Part shown: piece by piece, positions 32,483 to 42,977 of the stretch | Position numbering within the stretch: position 1 is the stretch's first letter | How the letters are laid out: each line of letters starts with the position of its first letter | Source: Sphingomonas aerophila | Lineage (GTDB): Bacteria > Pseudomonadota > Alphaproteobacteria > Sphingomonadales > Sphingomonadaceae | Assembly (NCBI RefSeq): GCF_014199305.1 | Contig: NZ_JACIJK010000008.1 | Coordinates: forward strand, 1 to 64,000 | Length of the DNA: 64,000 bases | Direction: 5' to 3' | Program-made: the position numbers and the translations under genes | The notes under the pieces: generated by a model | Told to the model about the DNA's origin: nothing | What the model saw: the letters and a program-made list of their open reading frames with translations, nothing else | The model's database searches: none

Positions 32483-32839
32483 TCAGGCATGAATGTACCC
32501 TCGCTTCCTGGCATCGTCGGCGTAGCCCGACAGTGTGAGGCGAGCCTTGAAGAACCGATCTTCCTCGATCCCAAGGTCGGCCAAGCCGCGAAACTCAGCA
32601 AGTTCAGGCAGGCTTATATAGCCAAGTTCTGGATAGCCTAAATCGGCTAAACCGAAGGCTAGTCCGTCTTCATCAACTTCGGTGATCAACCAGCATCCAC
32701 CCCCTGTCGCGTTGAACAATTTCGAGACAGGCTCAAAATCGACTTCCCGCCTAGAACCCTTGAGCGGCAACTGCTGGCGATAGTTGGCTTGAAGCTGCGC
32801 GAGGCTTTCGGGCCTTAGCAGCGCTTTCCAGTCCTTCAT
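32483..32839 (-). CDS. DUF2958 protein, 118 aa
   Basis: The sequence VSKLFNATGGGCWLITEVDE, FGLADLGYPELGYISLPELA and FFKARLTLSGYADDARKRG matches DUF2958, a family common on plasmids and mobile elements, often near ardC-type antirestriction genes. Biochemical role unknown. It is about the usual family length and appears intact. Own terminator at 32427-32460. Its presence next to the integrase supports the view that this element carries plasmid-type accessory genes. Confidence 0.8.
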   Translation of the reverse strand: MKDWKALLRPESLAQLQANYRQQLPLKGSRREVDFEPVSKLFNATGGGCWLITEVDEDGLAFGLADLGYPELGYISLPELAEFRGLADLGIEEDRFFKARLTLSGYADDARKRGYIHA

Positions 32840-33018
32840 GTGGGCAACTCCTCTTGTCCCACCAGGACATCAAGCGCCGTTCTGGACTTTGGGCAAGCAA
32901 AGACGTGATTAACTTGGAAGAAGAGCTGAAGAGCGACGAGCCGTTAAAGCCTGGTCAAGTCTTTGGTAGCAAGTCTGGTTAGCGATGCCAGAGTCCTCTT
33001 ATCAACTAGGAGGACGCA

Positions 33019-33207
33019 ATGCCCTACTATCCCACGCAAGAGCAGCTGATTGAGGACTGCCGAACCTTCTTGGACCTAGACCCCAGGTTCTTCGATCAGG
33101 ACGTGGGCTGCTTCACGTGGTGGGGCAGGGTGGTCGAGTTCTTCAAGACCAACGACGAAATCACCCTAGAGTACGAGGGTGAGAGGATCACATTCTCGCG
33201 CCCCTAA
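33019..33207 (+). CDS. Small acidic protein, 62 aa
   Basis: ATG 33019 follows AGGAGGACGCA, a strong ribosome site. Begins MPYYPTQEQLIEDCRTFLDL; acidic with many aromatics, ending ITLEYEGERITFSRP. The stop overlaps a GCCCC-taaac-GGGGC hairpin (33200-33214). Size and acidic character would fit an excisionase partner, anti-restriction or DNA-mimic protein, but nothing identifies it. It is convergent with the integrase gene. Confidence 0.6.
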   Translation: MPYYPTQEQLIEDCRTFLDLDPRFFDQDVGCFTWWGRVVEFFKTNDEITLEYEGERITFSRP

Positions 33208-33270
33208 ACGGGGCCTACAAGGGGCGTTTAGCCCGGATAGGTCCAGGGTGCTAACCTGGGCACCCTCAAC

Positions 33271-35013
33271 CTATGTCGCCCTCACAGACGTTCTCTGGGC
33301 AGTGCGGCGCAAAACGCTGTCCACTAGTGGAGCGTTGTCGCTCATAACACCCGATGTAAGCCCGTGGACGTGATCGTCACTCGTAGTGAAGTTCTGGCTG
33401 TAGGGTAGCAGCTTGCCCTTATTGTCGAACACACACGTCACGAGCCCATTAGCTAACGCAAGCTGTACCAGCTTCTCCTCGCCGTCCTGCTTACAGACAA
33501 GATGCGTGATGACCGCGCGAAATGCGTCTCGAACCCTCAGGCGGGCAGTGCGCCTGACTTCCTCGTCCTCATCGTCCAGAGCTTGTCGGAAGTTGTGGAC
33601 CTTACGTAGGTGCTCCACGTCGCTGATCGCGCCCGATGCTTCGGCGAGGGCGGCGGACAGGCTGACCCGCTCCTGTTCCAGTGCTCGAACGTCTTCGCTA
33701 AGCCGCTGCCAGTCGCCCGCAAGCTGGTCGTCGCCGGGAAAGCGGCGGAGTAGGGCGCGCGTATTGTCCCGCTCCTCGCGCCTGTCGCCTAGGCGCTTCT
33801 CTTGCTCCGCTAGCGCGATCCTCAGTTCCGCGGTCTTGTCGGCAGCGCTGAAGAAGCTGTTGTCGAGTGTGTGATGTAGAACAGCGTCCAGTATGGCCGG
33901 TTCAAGCAGTCGGTAGTTGAACATGCCCTTGGCTTCGCAGCCCTTGCTCTTGCTGGCGTTGTCGCACTGTAGGTAGGCGTAAGCAGCCTCCTTGCCGCTG
34001 CGGTTGCGCAGGATCATAAAGCCACCACAGGAACCACACCTCGCCAAACTGGCCAGTAGGTTCTTGCCCACGTTGCTCTTTGGTCCACCTCCAGCCCGCT
34101 TCTGTAGCTGCGCACGTGCCCTAGCAATAAGGTCGGCGTTCATGCCCTCGATGATTGGGTAGTAGTCGCGATAGACCTCGCCGGTTCGCTCCCGCTTGCC
34201 GCTGGCTGTTGAGGTTGGGAAGTGGAGCCCCTCAACTGCTGGGCTTTGTAGCACGTTGAGGACGCTGGTGTGGTTCCAGCCCTCTCGCGTAGAACTCTCG
34301 CTTCGCTTGCCCCAGGGCGCGACACCGTTCTCATTTAGATATTTGGCGATGCCCCAGGTGCCCACACCATCGGCGGCTAGTTCGTAGACTTTGACAACCG
34401 TCGCCCCGCGCTCGGGTATGATCGTCCAGCTTCGGCGGTCGGTGGCGTTTTTGCCCTCCCAATCACCAGTAGTAGTCAACCAACGCGGGGCTGAAGCGGT
34501 CAGTAGACCTTTGCCCTCACCAGTGCGCTTGCGCTTTTCCTTCCAAGCGCTGGTAAGGCGCTGGCTGATGTTCTGGCTGTACTCGTGGCCTGCGTTGCTT
34601 TGATAAGCCATCTCGATCATCGCGGCCATGTTGGCACCATCGTCCAAGTACGTGGCGTCAATGACTGGCCCACCTGTTACCCGCGCAATCCTCAAACCTC
34701 GATCACAGGCATCCTCGATCCAGCGTCGGATGATGCGTGGCTTCTGGCGGCTAAGCCTGTCCAGCTTTTCAACCACTAGTGTTGTGCCGGGCTCGATCTC
34801 CCCTCGAACAATGCGCTGGGTCAGCTTGCCCAAATTGCCCATACTGAGGTGTTCGCCCTTGTAGGCGCTGCGCCCGAGGTCTTCGATGACCTCTTCTACC
34901 TCCAGGTTACGCTTTCGGCAGTAGTCCTCACAATCCTCTAGCTGCCTGCGCCTGCTGTCGCCCCGCTCCTGAACGCGGGTGCTGAACCTAATGTAGATAA
35001 GTGCCTTGCCCAT
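33271..35013 (-). CDS. Large serine integrase, 580 aa
   Basis: Site-specific recombinase for prophage integration. The N-terminal resolvase domain has the nucleophile Ser in LIYIRFSTRVQ (S11) and the LDRLSR motif near residue 85. A recombinase domain follows (GIAKYLNENGVAPWG), then the zinc ribbon (CGSCGG ... QCDNASKSKGC) near 345-375 and a coiled coil (AEQEKRLGDRREERDNTRA). This domain order and length match large serine integrases, which act without host factors on short attP and attB. The ATG at 35013 lies about 40 bases from the junction with host sequence, the usual int-attP spacing. Confidence 0.93.
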   Translation of the reverse strand: MGKALIYIRFSTRVQERGDSRRRQLEDCEDYCRKRNLEVEEVIEDLGRSAYKGEHLSMGNLGKLTQRIVRGEIEPGTTLVVEKLDRLSRQKPRIIRRWIEDACDRGLRIARVTGGPVIDATYLDDGANMAAMIEMAYQSNAGHEYSQNISQRLTSAWKEKRKRTGEGKGLLTASAPRWLTTTGDWEGKNATDRRSWTIIPERGATVVKVYELAADGVGTWGIAKYLNENGVAPWGKRSESSTREGWNHTSVLNVLQSPAVEGLHFPTSTASGKRERTGEVYRDYYPIIEGMNADLIARARAQLQKRAGGGPKSNVGKNLLASLARCGSCGGFMILRNRSGKEAAYAYLQCDNASKSKGCEAKGMFNYRLLEPAILDAVLHHTLDNSFFSAADKTAELRIALAEQEKRLGDRREERDNTRALLRRFPGDDQLAGDWQRLSEDVRALEQERVSLSAALAEASGAISDVEHLRKVHNFRQALDDEDEEVRRTARLRVRDAFRAVITHLVCKQDGEEKLVQLALANGLVTCVFDNKGKLLPYSQNFTTSDDHVHGLTSGVMSDNAPLVDSVLRRTAQRTSVRAT

Positions 35014-35296
35014 GTGAGACCCGCGTAGCGCCGCTTCTGCTTTTGGGCAAACACATAACCATTTCGTGAATGAAGAGCCCCTGGATTGCGAGCGGCGCGT
35101 GCGCGAAGTCGTCGTACCAGATGTTGCTCTTGGGATGAAAATGGATGCAGCCGGACGGTGCCATCACCCGGTCGCGCGGCTGGAAAAAGGCCCATTTCGT
35201 GCGGCTCAGGCGTACGGCCGCATAGTCTACCGCGTCGCCGAAGACGGAGCGCGCCAGCACCGTTTCATCGACGGTGAGTGGTCGGCGATCGGTCAT
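34988..35296 (-). pseudogene. vgr-related protein gene, cut by prophage insertion
   Basis: Residues 1-80 or so (MTDRRPLTVDETVLARSVFG ... GLFIHEM) are the N-terminal half of the 'vgr related protein' family common in sphingomonads, a small metalloprotease-like protein. The family's H-E-M-x-H metal motif is split after HEM. The remaining 22 residues (VMCLPKSRSGATRVSHGQ) come from phage DNA. The ATG overlaps the stop of the pcuAC-like gene by 4 bases (ATGA), showing the two were one operon. A functional product is unlikely. Confidence 0.8.
35014..35058. other. Right attachment site (phage-host junction)
   Basis: Reading on the minus strand, the host vgr-related gene runs QGLFIHEM, the conserved His-Glu-Met core, and then changes abruptly to unrelated residues encoded by sequence next to the integrase start. 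The crossover therefore lies around 35050-35058, and 35014-35050 is the phage half of the site. The matching left junction, which should resume the vgr gene after HEM, is not in the window. Confidence 0.7.
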
Positions 35297-35730
35297 TCGG
35301 GCGCCGCCTCACCGGCCGCGTACACCTCTGCCCGGCGCTGCACCCGCGTGCCGTCGGCAAAGGTGAAGGTCAGCAGGACCGACCGGCCGTGCGGCTTCAG
35401 GGCGCTTGGCACGCCATAAAGCATGACGTGCTTGCCGCCTGGCCGGAAAACGACTTCACCGCCGGCGGGCACGGGGATGCGGTCGAGAGCGCGCATTGTC
35501 ATCATGCCGCCGGGGCCGGTCGCGGTTTCGTGCAACTCCCCCCGCACGGTGACGTCGGAACTGACCGCGATCAACTGGGCGTCCTTGGGCCCACCATAAA
35601 GGGTGAAGTACGCGCCGGCCGGCCGGTCCGCCGCGGCAGGCAGGCGAATCCACGCCTTGTCGGCGCTTAACTGGTCCGGTCGGCTGCACCCCACGGTGAT
35701 CAGAACCATCCCCAACAACAACGCGCGCAT
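35293..35730 (-). CDS. PCu(A)C-type periplasmic copper chaperone lipoprotein
   Basis: 145 residues. N-terminal lipoprotein-like signal MRALLLGMVLITVGCSRP (Cys 15), then AKAWIRLPAA-type start of the PCu(A)C domain: AYFTLYGGPKDAQLIAVSSD, ELHETATGPGGMMTMRALDR and FRPGGKHVMLYG, holding the H-x-n-M-x-M and H-x-M copper ligands. The family delivers Cu(I) to cytochrome oxidase. The ATG at 35730 follows AGGAGG, so the long upstream frame is not used. It is co-transcribed with the interrupted vgr-related gene and lies divergent to dnaK. Confidence 0.88.
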   Translation of the reverse strand: MRALLLGMVLITVGCSRPDQLSADKAWIRLPAAADRPAGAYFTLYGGPKDAQLIAVSSDVTVRGELHETATGPGGMMTMRALDRIPVPAGGEVVFRPGGKHVMLYGVPSALKPHGRSVLLTFTFADGTRVQRRAEVYAAGEAAPE

Positions 35731-35784
35731 CCACACCTCCTCCCACATCGGGAAAACAGGTCGCGTCGTTAGGTTCCACGGGTT

Positions 35785-35812
35785 CTTGCGGCAAGCGTTG
35801 CTCCACCTATAT
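35785..35812 (+). promoter_or_regulatory. Sigma-32 heat-shock promoter of dnaK
   Basis: CTTG (35785-35788), exactly 17 bases, then CCTATAT (35806-35812). This equals the alphaproteobacterial sigma-32 pattern CTTG-N17/18-CYTATNT. Transcription would start about 7 bases further, giving a leader of roughly 78 bases before the dnaK ATG. Confidence 0.8.
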
Positions 35813-35897
35813 CCGGGCCTGAACAGGAGGTTGCGTTGCCGTAACGGGACGCTTCCACCACGTTGTCGTATGTTACGTGAGGGGCTGAAGAGCACAG

Positions 35898-37802
<1,905 letters not shown>

Positions 37803-37953
37803 AGGCGATGCGCGAGGTCCTTCGAGACGGGACTTCGACAGGGCTTTGGTCCTTATGGGGACGAGCGGCAGGACCTTTGTCCTCCGCTCGTCCTGAGGGG
37901 ACGCACAGCCGGTCGAAGGGACGTTTCGAGGGGCCAAGCGTAGCGGGGGCACG
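37803..37953 (+). repeat. REP-like palindromic spacer between dnaK and dnaJ
   Basis: The spacer contains a long hairpin (37861-37893): GACGAGCGG-c-AGGAC, CTTT loop, GTCCT-CCGCTCGTC. It is flanked by imperfect CTTCGA/TCGAAG blocks (CCTTCGAGACGGGACTTCGAC and GTCGAAGGGAC). Such clustered CTTCGA and CGTCC words are typical of dispersed extragenic repeats in sphingomonads. The hairpin may stabilise dnaK mRNA or lower read-through into dnaJ. Confidence 0.6.
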
Positions 37954-39072
37954 ATGACCACCACGATCGATTATTACGAACTGCTCGAGTGCGAGCGCGG
38001 GGCGGACGACGCGACGATCAAGTCGTCGTATCGCAAGCTGGCGATGAAGTATCATCCGGACCGCAATTCCGGGTGCAAGGACTCCGAAGCCAAGTTCAAG
38101 GCCGTGTCCGAGGCTTATGACGTCCTGAAGGACCCGCAAAAGCGCGCCGCCTATGATCGCTATGGCCATGCCGCGTTCCAGGGGCAGGGCGGCGGTGGTG
38201 GGCCGCAGGACTTCAGCGGCTTTTCCGACATCTTTGAAAGCGTATTCGGCGAGTTCATGGGCGGCGGCGGTGGTCGCGGTCGGGCACAGCCCCGGCGTGG
38301 CGCGGACCTGCGCTACGACATGGAAATCACGCTGGAAGACGCGTTTCACGGCAAATCGACGGAAATCACCGTCGACGTTTCGGCGCAGTGCGATACCTGC
38401 GAAGGGTCGGGCGCAAAGCCCGGCACCAGTGTGCGGACCTGCCAGACCTGTGCCGGACACGGAAAAGTGCGTGCGCAGCAGGGCTTCTTCGTGGTCGAGC
38501 GCGCCTGCCCGGTGTGCCAGGGCTCTGGCCAGGTCATCGCCGACCCGTGCAGCGACTGCCGAGGCGACGGGCGGGTCGAGAAAACAAAGACTTTGACGGT
38601 CAACGTGCCGGCTGGCGTTGACGAGGGCACCCGCGTGCGTTTGTCCGGCGAGGGCGAGGCAGGACCGCGTGGCGCGCCGGCAGGCGACCTGTACATCTTC
38701 CTCCACGTCGCACGGCATTCGCTGTTCGAACGTGAAGGCACCACGCTGTTCGCGCGCGCGCCGATCAGCTTCACCACCGCTGCGCTTGGCGGGTCGCTGA
38801 CCATCCCGGGCCTGGATGGGCGGGCGCACGAGATCCGTATTCCGGCAGGTATCCAGTCGGGCAAGCAGCTGCGTCAACGCGGGGCGGGTATGCCCGTGTT
38901 GCAGGGGCGCGGCTCAGGCGACCTCGTCGTGCAGATCGAGGTGGAAACGCCGACCAAGCTGAGCCCGCGGCAGAAGGAACTGTTGCAGGCTTTCAGGGAA
39001 ACCGAGACGGGCGACGAGTGCCCCGACAGCCAGGGCTTTTTCGCCAAGTTGAAACAGGCGATCGGGGGCTAG
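37954..39072 (+). CDS. dnaJ: Co-chaperone DnaJ (Hsp40)
   Basis: 372 residues with all class-A parts: J domain with MKYHPDRN (HPD), a Gly/Phe-rich linker ([14 protein letters not shown]), and four CxxCxGxG repeats ([32 protein letters not shown]) at about 145-210. Two beta-domains and a dimerisation end follow. It stimulates DnaK ATPase and hands over substrates. The start ATG follows GGGGG. The motifs are all intact. Confidence 0.98.
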   Translation: MTTTIDYYELLECERGADDATIKSSYRKLAMKYHPDRNSGCKDSEAKFKAVSEAYDVLKDPQKRAAYDRYGHAAFQGQGGGGGPQDFSGFSDIFESVFGEFMGGGGGRGRAQPRRGADLRYDMEITLEDAFHGKSTEITVDVSAQCDTCEGSGAKPGTSVRTCQTCAGHGKVRAQQGFFVVERACPVCQGSGQVIADPCSDCRGDGRVEKTKTLTVNVPAGVDEGTRVRLSGEGEAGPRGAPAGDLYIFLHVARHSLFEREGTTLFARAPISFTTAALGGSLTIPGLDGRAHEIRIPAGIQSGKQLRQRGAGMPVLQGRGSGDLVVQIEVETPTKLSPRQKELLQAFRETETGDECPDSQGFFAKLKQAIGG

Positions 39073-39076
39073 GTTC

Positions 39077-39148
39077 TCTTTCCAAGTCGGAAAGAAACGA
39101 CTTGCCACTCCGGAAAGTCACGGCTACCTCTTTCCACATTGGAAAGAG
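39077..39148. promoter_or_regulatory. Palindromic operators TCTTTCC-N5-GGAAAGA
   Basis: Two perfect copies of TCTTTCC-N5-GGAAAGA (39077-39095 and 39129-39147; the second extends to 8-base arms) and one weaker copy, ACTTGCC-N5-GGAAAGT (39100-39118), fill the gap before the gene at 39160. The centres of the perfect sites are 52 bases apart, close to five helical turns. The second site touches the Shine-Dalgarno region (GAGGAG). They are the natural target of the winged-helix regulator encoded at 39609, giving an autoregulated operon. Confidence 0.75.
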
Positions 39149-39159
39149 GAGCAGCCGTC

Positions 39160-39612
39160 ATGAACACCGAAGCCCCAAGCGCAGCGGAAGCGCTGGCCTT
39201 TATTGATCAATCACGGGCGAAGCTGGCCGCGGCGTCGGAAACGCCGGTGTCGCGCCACCTGGCCTTTGCGGGACTGATCGCGCTGCTGTTCGCATCGCCC
39301 GTGCTTCCGCTGGAATGGCGCTTCGTCGCACTTCTGATTCCTCTGGTTGGCGTTGCGCTGATCGTCCGCTGGGACCGGCGTCGCATGGGCATGTTCATCA
39401 ACGGGTATCGCGCCGGGCGGACGCGCTGGGTCGCGCTGCCAGTGTTGGTGGTAATCGAGGCGCTTTATGCCCTGAGCTATTGGCTGGTCGTGGAAAGGCA
39501 CACCAATTGGGCAGCTGCGCCGCTGGCCGTCGTGGCGACGGTCGTGGCCTATGTGGGCAGCGTGTGGTGGTGCGATGTATTCCGTCGCGAGATGCTGGGC
39601 AGTGTCGCGTGA
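39160..39612 (+). CDS. Inner membrane protein of unknown function, 150 aa
   Basis: The ATG at 39160 follows GAGGAG. After a cytoplasmic amphipathic start (AEALAFIDQSRAKLAAASET) it has four membrane helices (FAGLIALLFASPVLPLEW; FVALLIPLVGVALIV; ALPVLVVIEALYALSYWLV; AAPLAVVATVVAYVGSVWW). No family recognised. It overlaps the regulator gene by 4 bases (GTGA), and both are behind TCTTTCC operators. This membrane-protein-plus-regulator pairing resembles small stress-responsive units in which the regulator controls its partner. Confidence 0.75.
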   Translation: MNTEAPSAAEALAFIDQSRAKLAAASETPVSRHLAFAGLIALLFASPVLPLEWRFVALLIPLVGVALIVRWDRRRMGMFINGYRAGRTRWVALPVLVVIEALYALSYWLVVERHTNWAAAPLAVVATVVAYVGSVWWCDVFRREMLGSVA

Positions 39613-39920
39613 GCGGTCTTGACCCGATAGTCCATCCGCCCGCGCGCCTTCAGATCATGGCGGTGCTGGCTGAGGTGCGGGAGGCGGAGTTCGCGCTGTT
39701 GAGGCAAACGACGAGCGTCAGTGACTCCGTGCTGTCCAAACACCTTTCTGCGCTGGGGGAGGCCGATTACGTCAAGCTGCGCAAGGCAAGCGTCGACGGG
39801 CGCGTACGAACCTGGGCGTCGATCACCAGGGCGGGCCGCGCTGCGTTCAAGGGCCATGTTGCCGAATTGAGGCGGCTGGCGGACGCGGCGGCATCGGTCG
39901 AGCGTATCGCGGCCGAGTAG
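39609..39920 (+). CDS. Winged-helix transcriptional regulator, 103 aa
   Basis: The GTG start at 39609 overlaps the upstream stop. The sequence VHPPARLQIMAVLAEVREAE, LLRQTTSVSDSVLSKHLSAL, then YVKLRKASVDGRVRTWASIT is the short ArsR/MarR-like 'DNA-binding winged helix' (HTH_34) type, with the recognition helix around SVSDSVLSKHLSAL and the wing at DGRVRTW. No ligand domain, so it probably acts as a dimeric repressor. The operators at 39077-39147 and the shared operon point to autoregulation. Confidence 0.85.
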   Translation: MSGLDPIVHPPARLQIMAVLAEVREAEFALLRQTTSVSDSVLSKHLSALGEADYVKLRKASVDGRVRTWASITRAGRAAFKGHVAELRRLADAAASVERIAAE

Positions 39921-39985
39921 AGCGCGGGCTTGCCACCGGGCGTCGGTGCGACGACACCGGCGCACGTGGTGGGGAATGGTGGCCG

Positions 39986-41215
39986 ATGATTGCAGGGTTA
40001 CGTGCACTTGGCCGCAAAGTGCCAGCGCCGGGTTGGATGATCCTGGCGCTGCTGCTGGGTTTCGCGGCTGGCGTGGTGCTGGGGCAGGCAAGCTCGGGAG
40101 TGGTCGCGGCCGCAGGGCTGATCGGCGGCTTGTGGCTCGACATGCTTCGTATGACCGTGGTGCCGCTGGTGTTCGCGCTGGTGGTGACCGGGGTTGCAGG
40201 TTTGCGATCGGAGGCGGGCCGGCTAGGCGGACGTATGTTGGTGGTGCTGGCGGCATTGCTTCTATTGTCGGCAGTAGTTGCAGCCCTGCTGGTGCCGCCA
40301 TTGCTGGCGATGTCACCCATTTCACCGACGGTGACGGACGCGCTCCGTGGCGCGTTTCCGCCCGCTTCCGTGTCGGTGCCGAGCGCGACCGAAGCGGTGC
40401 GTGCGCTGGTGCCGGTCAACATCGTGGCCTCTGCCGCAGCGGGGGCAATGGTGCCGCTGGTCATCTTCGCGCTGGTTCTGGGTTGGGCGCTAGGTCGGAT
40501 TGAGCCGATGCGAGCTGCGGCGACACTCGCGCCGCTACAGGGGCTGGCCGACGCCATGGTGGTGATCGTCGGCGCGGTGTTGCGGGTCGCTCCGGTCGGG
40601 ATTGCGGCACTCGCTTTCACGATCGGCGCCAGTGCTGGGACCGGCGCGATCGCGATGCTGGGGCACTATATCCTGGTTCAGTGGGTCGTGGCGATCGTGC
40701 TGGCCGCTGCCTGCTACGCGGTGGCCCGCATCTGGGGAGGGGCGCCATTGTGGAGCTTCGCACGAGCGGCAGCGCCGGCCCAAGCTGTGGCCGCCAGTAC
40801 GCAATCGTCATTGGCGACGCTTCCGGCGATGCTGGCGGGCACGGCGAGATTGGGGGTGCCGGAAGCGGAAGCAGGAGTCGTGCTGCCGCTGGCCGTGGCC
40901 GTGTTCAAGATCACCGCGCCATCGAACGCGCTGCTGGTCGGTCTCGCCATGGCGTGGATGGCAGGGGTGCCCGTCGCGCCGACGCAGATAGTTCTGGCTG
41001 TCCCGCTGGCGATCGTATCGACCTTTGCCGTGCTGGGTATGCCGGGCGCGGTCAGCTTTGTCGCTGCAACTTCACCCGCTGCGATGGTGCTGGGCGCACC
41101 GCTGGAGCTGTTGCCGGTGATGCTGGCGGTGGACATGCTGCCCGACATGGTGCGGACGGTCGCGAACGTGACCGCCGATCTCGCCGCGACGCTGATGGTC
41201 GCGCGGGACAAGTAA
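39986..41215 (+). CDS. SDF-family cation symporter, divergent
   Basis: 409 residues with the dicarboxylate/amino acid:cation symporter fold: eight membrane helices and two re-entrant loops. The serine-rich loop is STQSSLATLPAM, and helix 8 reads VDMLPDMVRTVANVTADLAA, matching the D-x3-D-x-x-R-T-x3-N-V pattern. The NMDGT motif of helix 7, which binds sodium, is replaced by FKITAPSNALL. So the fold is clear but sodium coupling or substrate may differ from classic DctA or GltP. It has no gene partner in an operon. Confidence 0.85.
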   Translation: MIAGLRALGRKVPAPGWMILALLLGFAAGVVLGQASSGVVAAAGLIGGLWLDMLRMTVVPLVFALVVTGVAGLRSEAGRLGGRMLVVLAALLLLSAVVAALLVPPLLAMSPISPTVTDALRGAFPPASVSVPSATEAVRALVPVNIVASAAAGAMVPLVIFALVLGWALGRIEPMRAAATLAPLQGLADAMVVIVGAVLRVAPVGIAALAFTIGASAGTGAIAMLGHYILVQWVVAIVLAAACYAVARIWGGAPLWSFARAAAPAQAVAASTQSSLATLPAMLAGTARLGVPEAEAGVVLPLAVAVFKITAPSNALLVGLAMAWMAGVPVAPTQIVLAVPLAIVSTFAVLGMPGAVSFVAATSPAAMVLGAPLELLPVMLAVDMLPDMVRTVANVTADLAATLMVARDK

Positions 41216-41268
41216 ACTCGACCCGGCCCGTGCCGCCCCCTCTCAATGAGGAGGCGGGGGCCGATGGG

Positions 41269-41355
41269 TCAAAGCGTGGTGAGAACCACGCCGACCACCA
41301 GCGCCTGGGCCGCGATCGCCAGCACCGAGCTGGTCACGGTCTCAAACATGCGCAT
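41269..41355 (-). CDS. Small membrane peptide, 28 aa
   Basis: ATG at 41355 follows GGAGACCTTACC. The peptide is MRMFETVTSSVLAIAAQALV followed by VGVVLTTL: a short polar start and one membrane helix. Such 25-30 residue single-helix proteins occur in sphingomonads between larger genes. Found by reading the sequence, not by length; a real gene is likely because of the ribosome site and clean hydrophobic pattern. Confidence 0.55.
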   Translation of the reverse strand: MRMFETVTSSVLAIAAQALVVGVVLTTL

Positions 41356-41462
41356 GGTAAGGTCTCCGAAGCCAGTGCAATAACCGGCAACGGCGATATG
41401 GCGTTAGTTGCAGACCGCCGCAACATTGTTGCTTGCAGCCGCGATTGCGCCTGACGCAATCA

Positions 41463-42779
41463 TCAGGGCCGCCCGAACACTCGTTCGAAGATCGTATCTA
41501 CCTGGGCAAAGTGATAGCCCAGGTCGAAGCGCTCCGCGATCTGGTCCCGCGACAGTGCTGCGGTCACTTCCTGGTCCGCCTGGAGCAATTCGAGCAGCGA
41601 CAGCTTTCCGTCCGACTGCCACACCTGCATCGCGTTGCGCTGGACGAGGCGATAGGCGTCCTCGCGGCTGACACCGGCCTGGGTCAACGCCAGCAGCACA
41701 CGCTGAGAGTGGACCAGCCCACCCATGCGGTCGAGATTGGCCTGCATCCGCTCCGGGTAGATCACCAGCTTGTCCATGACGCCGGTAAGGCGGGCAAGCG
41801 CGAAGTCGAGCGTGATCGTGGCGTCGGGGCCGATGTAGCGCTCCACCGACGAATGGCTGATGTCCCGCTCATGCCATAGCGCGACGTTCTCCAGGGCGGG
41901 CGTGACATAACCGCGAACCATGCGGGCGAGGCCGGTCAGGTTCTCGGTCAGCACGGGGTTGCGCTTATGCGGCATGGCCGACGAACCCTTCTGGCCCGGC
42001 GAGAAATATTCCTCGGCTTCCAGCACTTCGGTGCGCTGGAGATGGCGCACTTCGGTCGCGAGGCGCTCGATCGAGCTCGCCACCACGCCAAGCGTGGCGA
42101 AGAACATGGCGTGACGGTCGCGCGGGATGACCTGGGTAGACACGGGCTCGACCGACAGGCCGAGCTTGGCCGCGACATGCTCCTCAACGCGTGGATCGAT
42201 GTTGGCAAAGGTGCCGACAGCGCCCGAGATGGCGCAGGTGGCAATGTCTGCCCGCGCATGAACCAGCCGATCGCGGCAGCGGGCGAACTCGGCATAGGCC
42301 TGGGCGAGCTTCAGGCCGAAGGTAGTCGGTTCGGCGTGGATGCCGTGGCTGCGGCCGATCGTTGGAGTAAGCTTGTGCTCAAAGGCGCGGCGACGCAGCA
42401 CGTCGAGCAGCGCGTCGAGGTCGGCCAGTAGCAGGTCGGACGCGCGGGCGAGCTGGACGGCCAGACAGGTATCGAGCACGTCTGACGAGGTCATGCCCTG
42501 GTGCATGAAGCGGGCTTCATCACCAACTTGTTCGGCGACCCACGTCAGGAACGCGATCACATCATGCTTGGTGACCGCCTCGATCGCGTCGATAGCGTCG
42601 ACGTCGATGGCTGGATTGGTGGCCCACCAACGCCACAACGCCTCGGCCGCGCTCTTGGGGACGACACCCAGGTCGGCAAGCGCGTCGGTCGCGTGCGCCT
42701 CGATTTCGAACCAGATGCGAAAGCGGGTTTCGGGGGACCAGATCGCGGTCATGGCAGGGCGGGAGTAGCGGGGGACCAT
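41463..42779 (-). CDS. purB: Adenylosuccinate lyase
   Basis: 438 residues, full length. Starts MVPRYSRPAMTAIWSPETRF at ATG 42779. The catalytic signature region is GSSAMPHKRNPVLTENL; other conserved parts are HDVIAFLTWVAEQ and MTSSDVLDTCLAVQLARA. It cleaves SAICAR to AICAR and adenylosuccinate to AMP in purine synthesis. The upstream extension to 42806 is not needed. Single gene, minus strand. Confidence 0.97.
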   Translation of the reverse strand: MVPRYSRPAMTAIWSPETRFRIWFEIEAHATDALADLGVVPKSAAEALWRWWATNPAIDVDAIDAIEAVTKHDVIAFLTWVAEQVGDEARFMHQGMTSSDVLDTCLAVQLARASDLLLADLDALLDVLRRRAFEHKLTPTIGRSHGIHAEPTTFGLKLAQAYAEFARCRDRLVHARADIATCAISGAVGTFANIDPRVEEHVAAKLGLSVEPVSTQVIPRDRHAMFFATLGVVASSIERLATEVRHLQRTEVLEAEEYFSPGQKGSSAMPHKRNPVLTENLTGLARMVRGYVTPALENVALWHERDISHSSVERYIGPDATITLDFALARLTGVMDKLVIYPERMQANLDRMGGLVHSQRVLLALTQAGVSREDAYRLVQRNAMQVWQSDGKLSLLELLQADQEVTAALSRDQIAERFDLGYHFAQVDTIFERVFGRP

Positions 42780-42977
42780 GTAAGTACCTTGTCGCGGGGG
42801 CGGCACGGCCCGTCTTGGCGTGCCCTCCTGGTGCTCCTAGCAGCGCATCCGCGGGGCTTCAAACTGTGGATGAAAGGGCTATCTGGACAAGTGATCGATC
42901 GACTCGGTCGGCATGAGATACAGATGATCCGGCATACAGCACGGTTCATCGCTGAGTTGAAGCAAAGGAAAGACGAA

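Noticed and set aside
32905..32982. A 25-codon frame before the 62-aa gene
   Set aside because: Weak start and no ribosome site; too short to support.
41404..41460. An 18-aa Ala-rich peptide after purB
   Set aside because: No ribosome site and overlaps the end region of purB; the 28-aa membrane peptide nearby is better supported.
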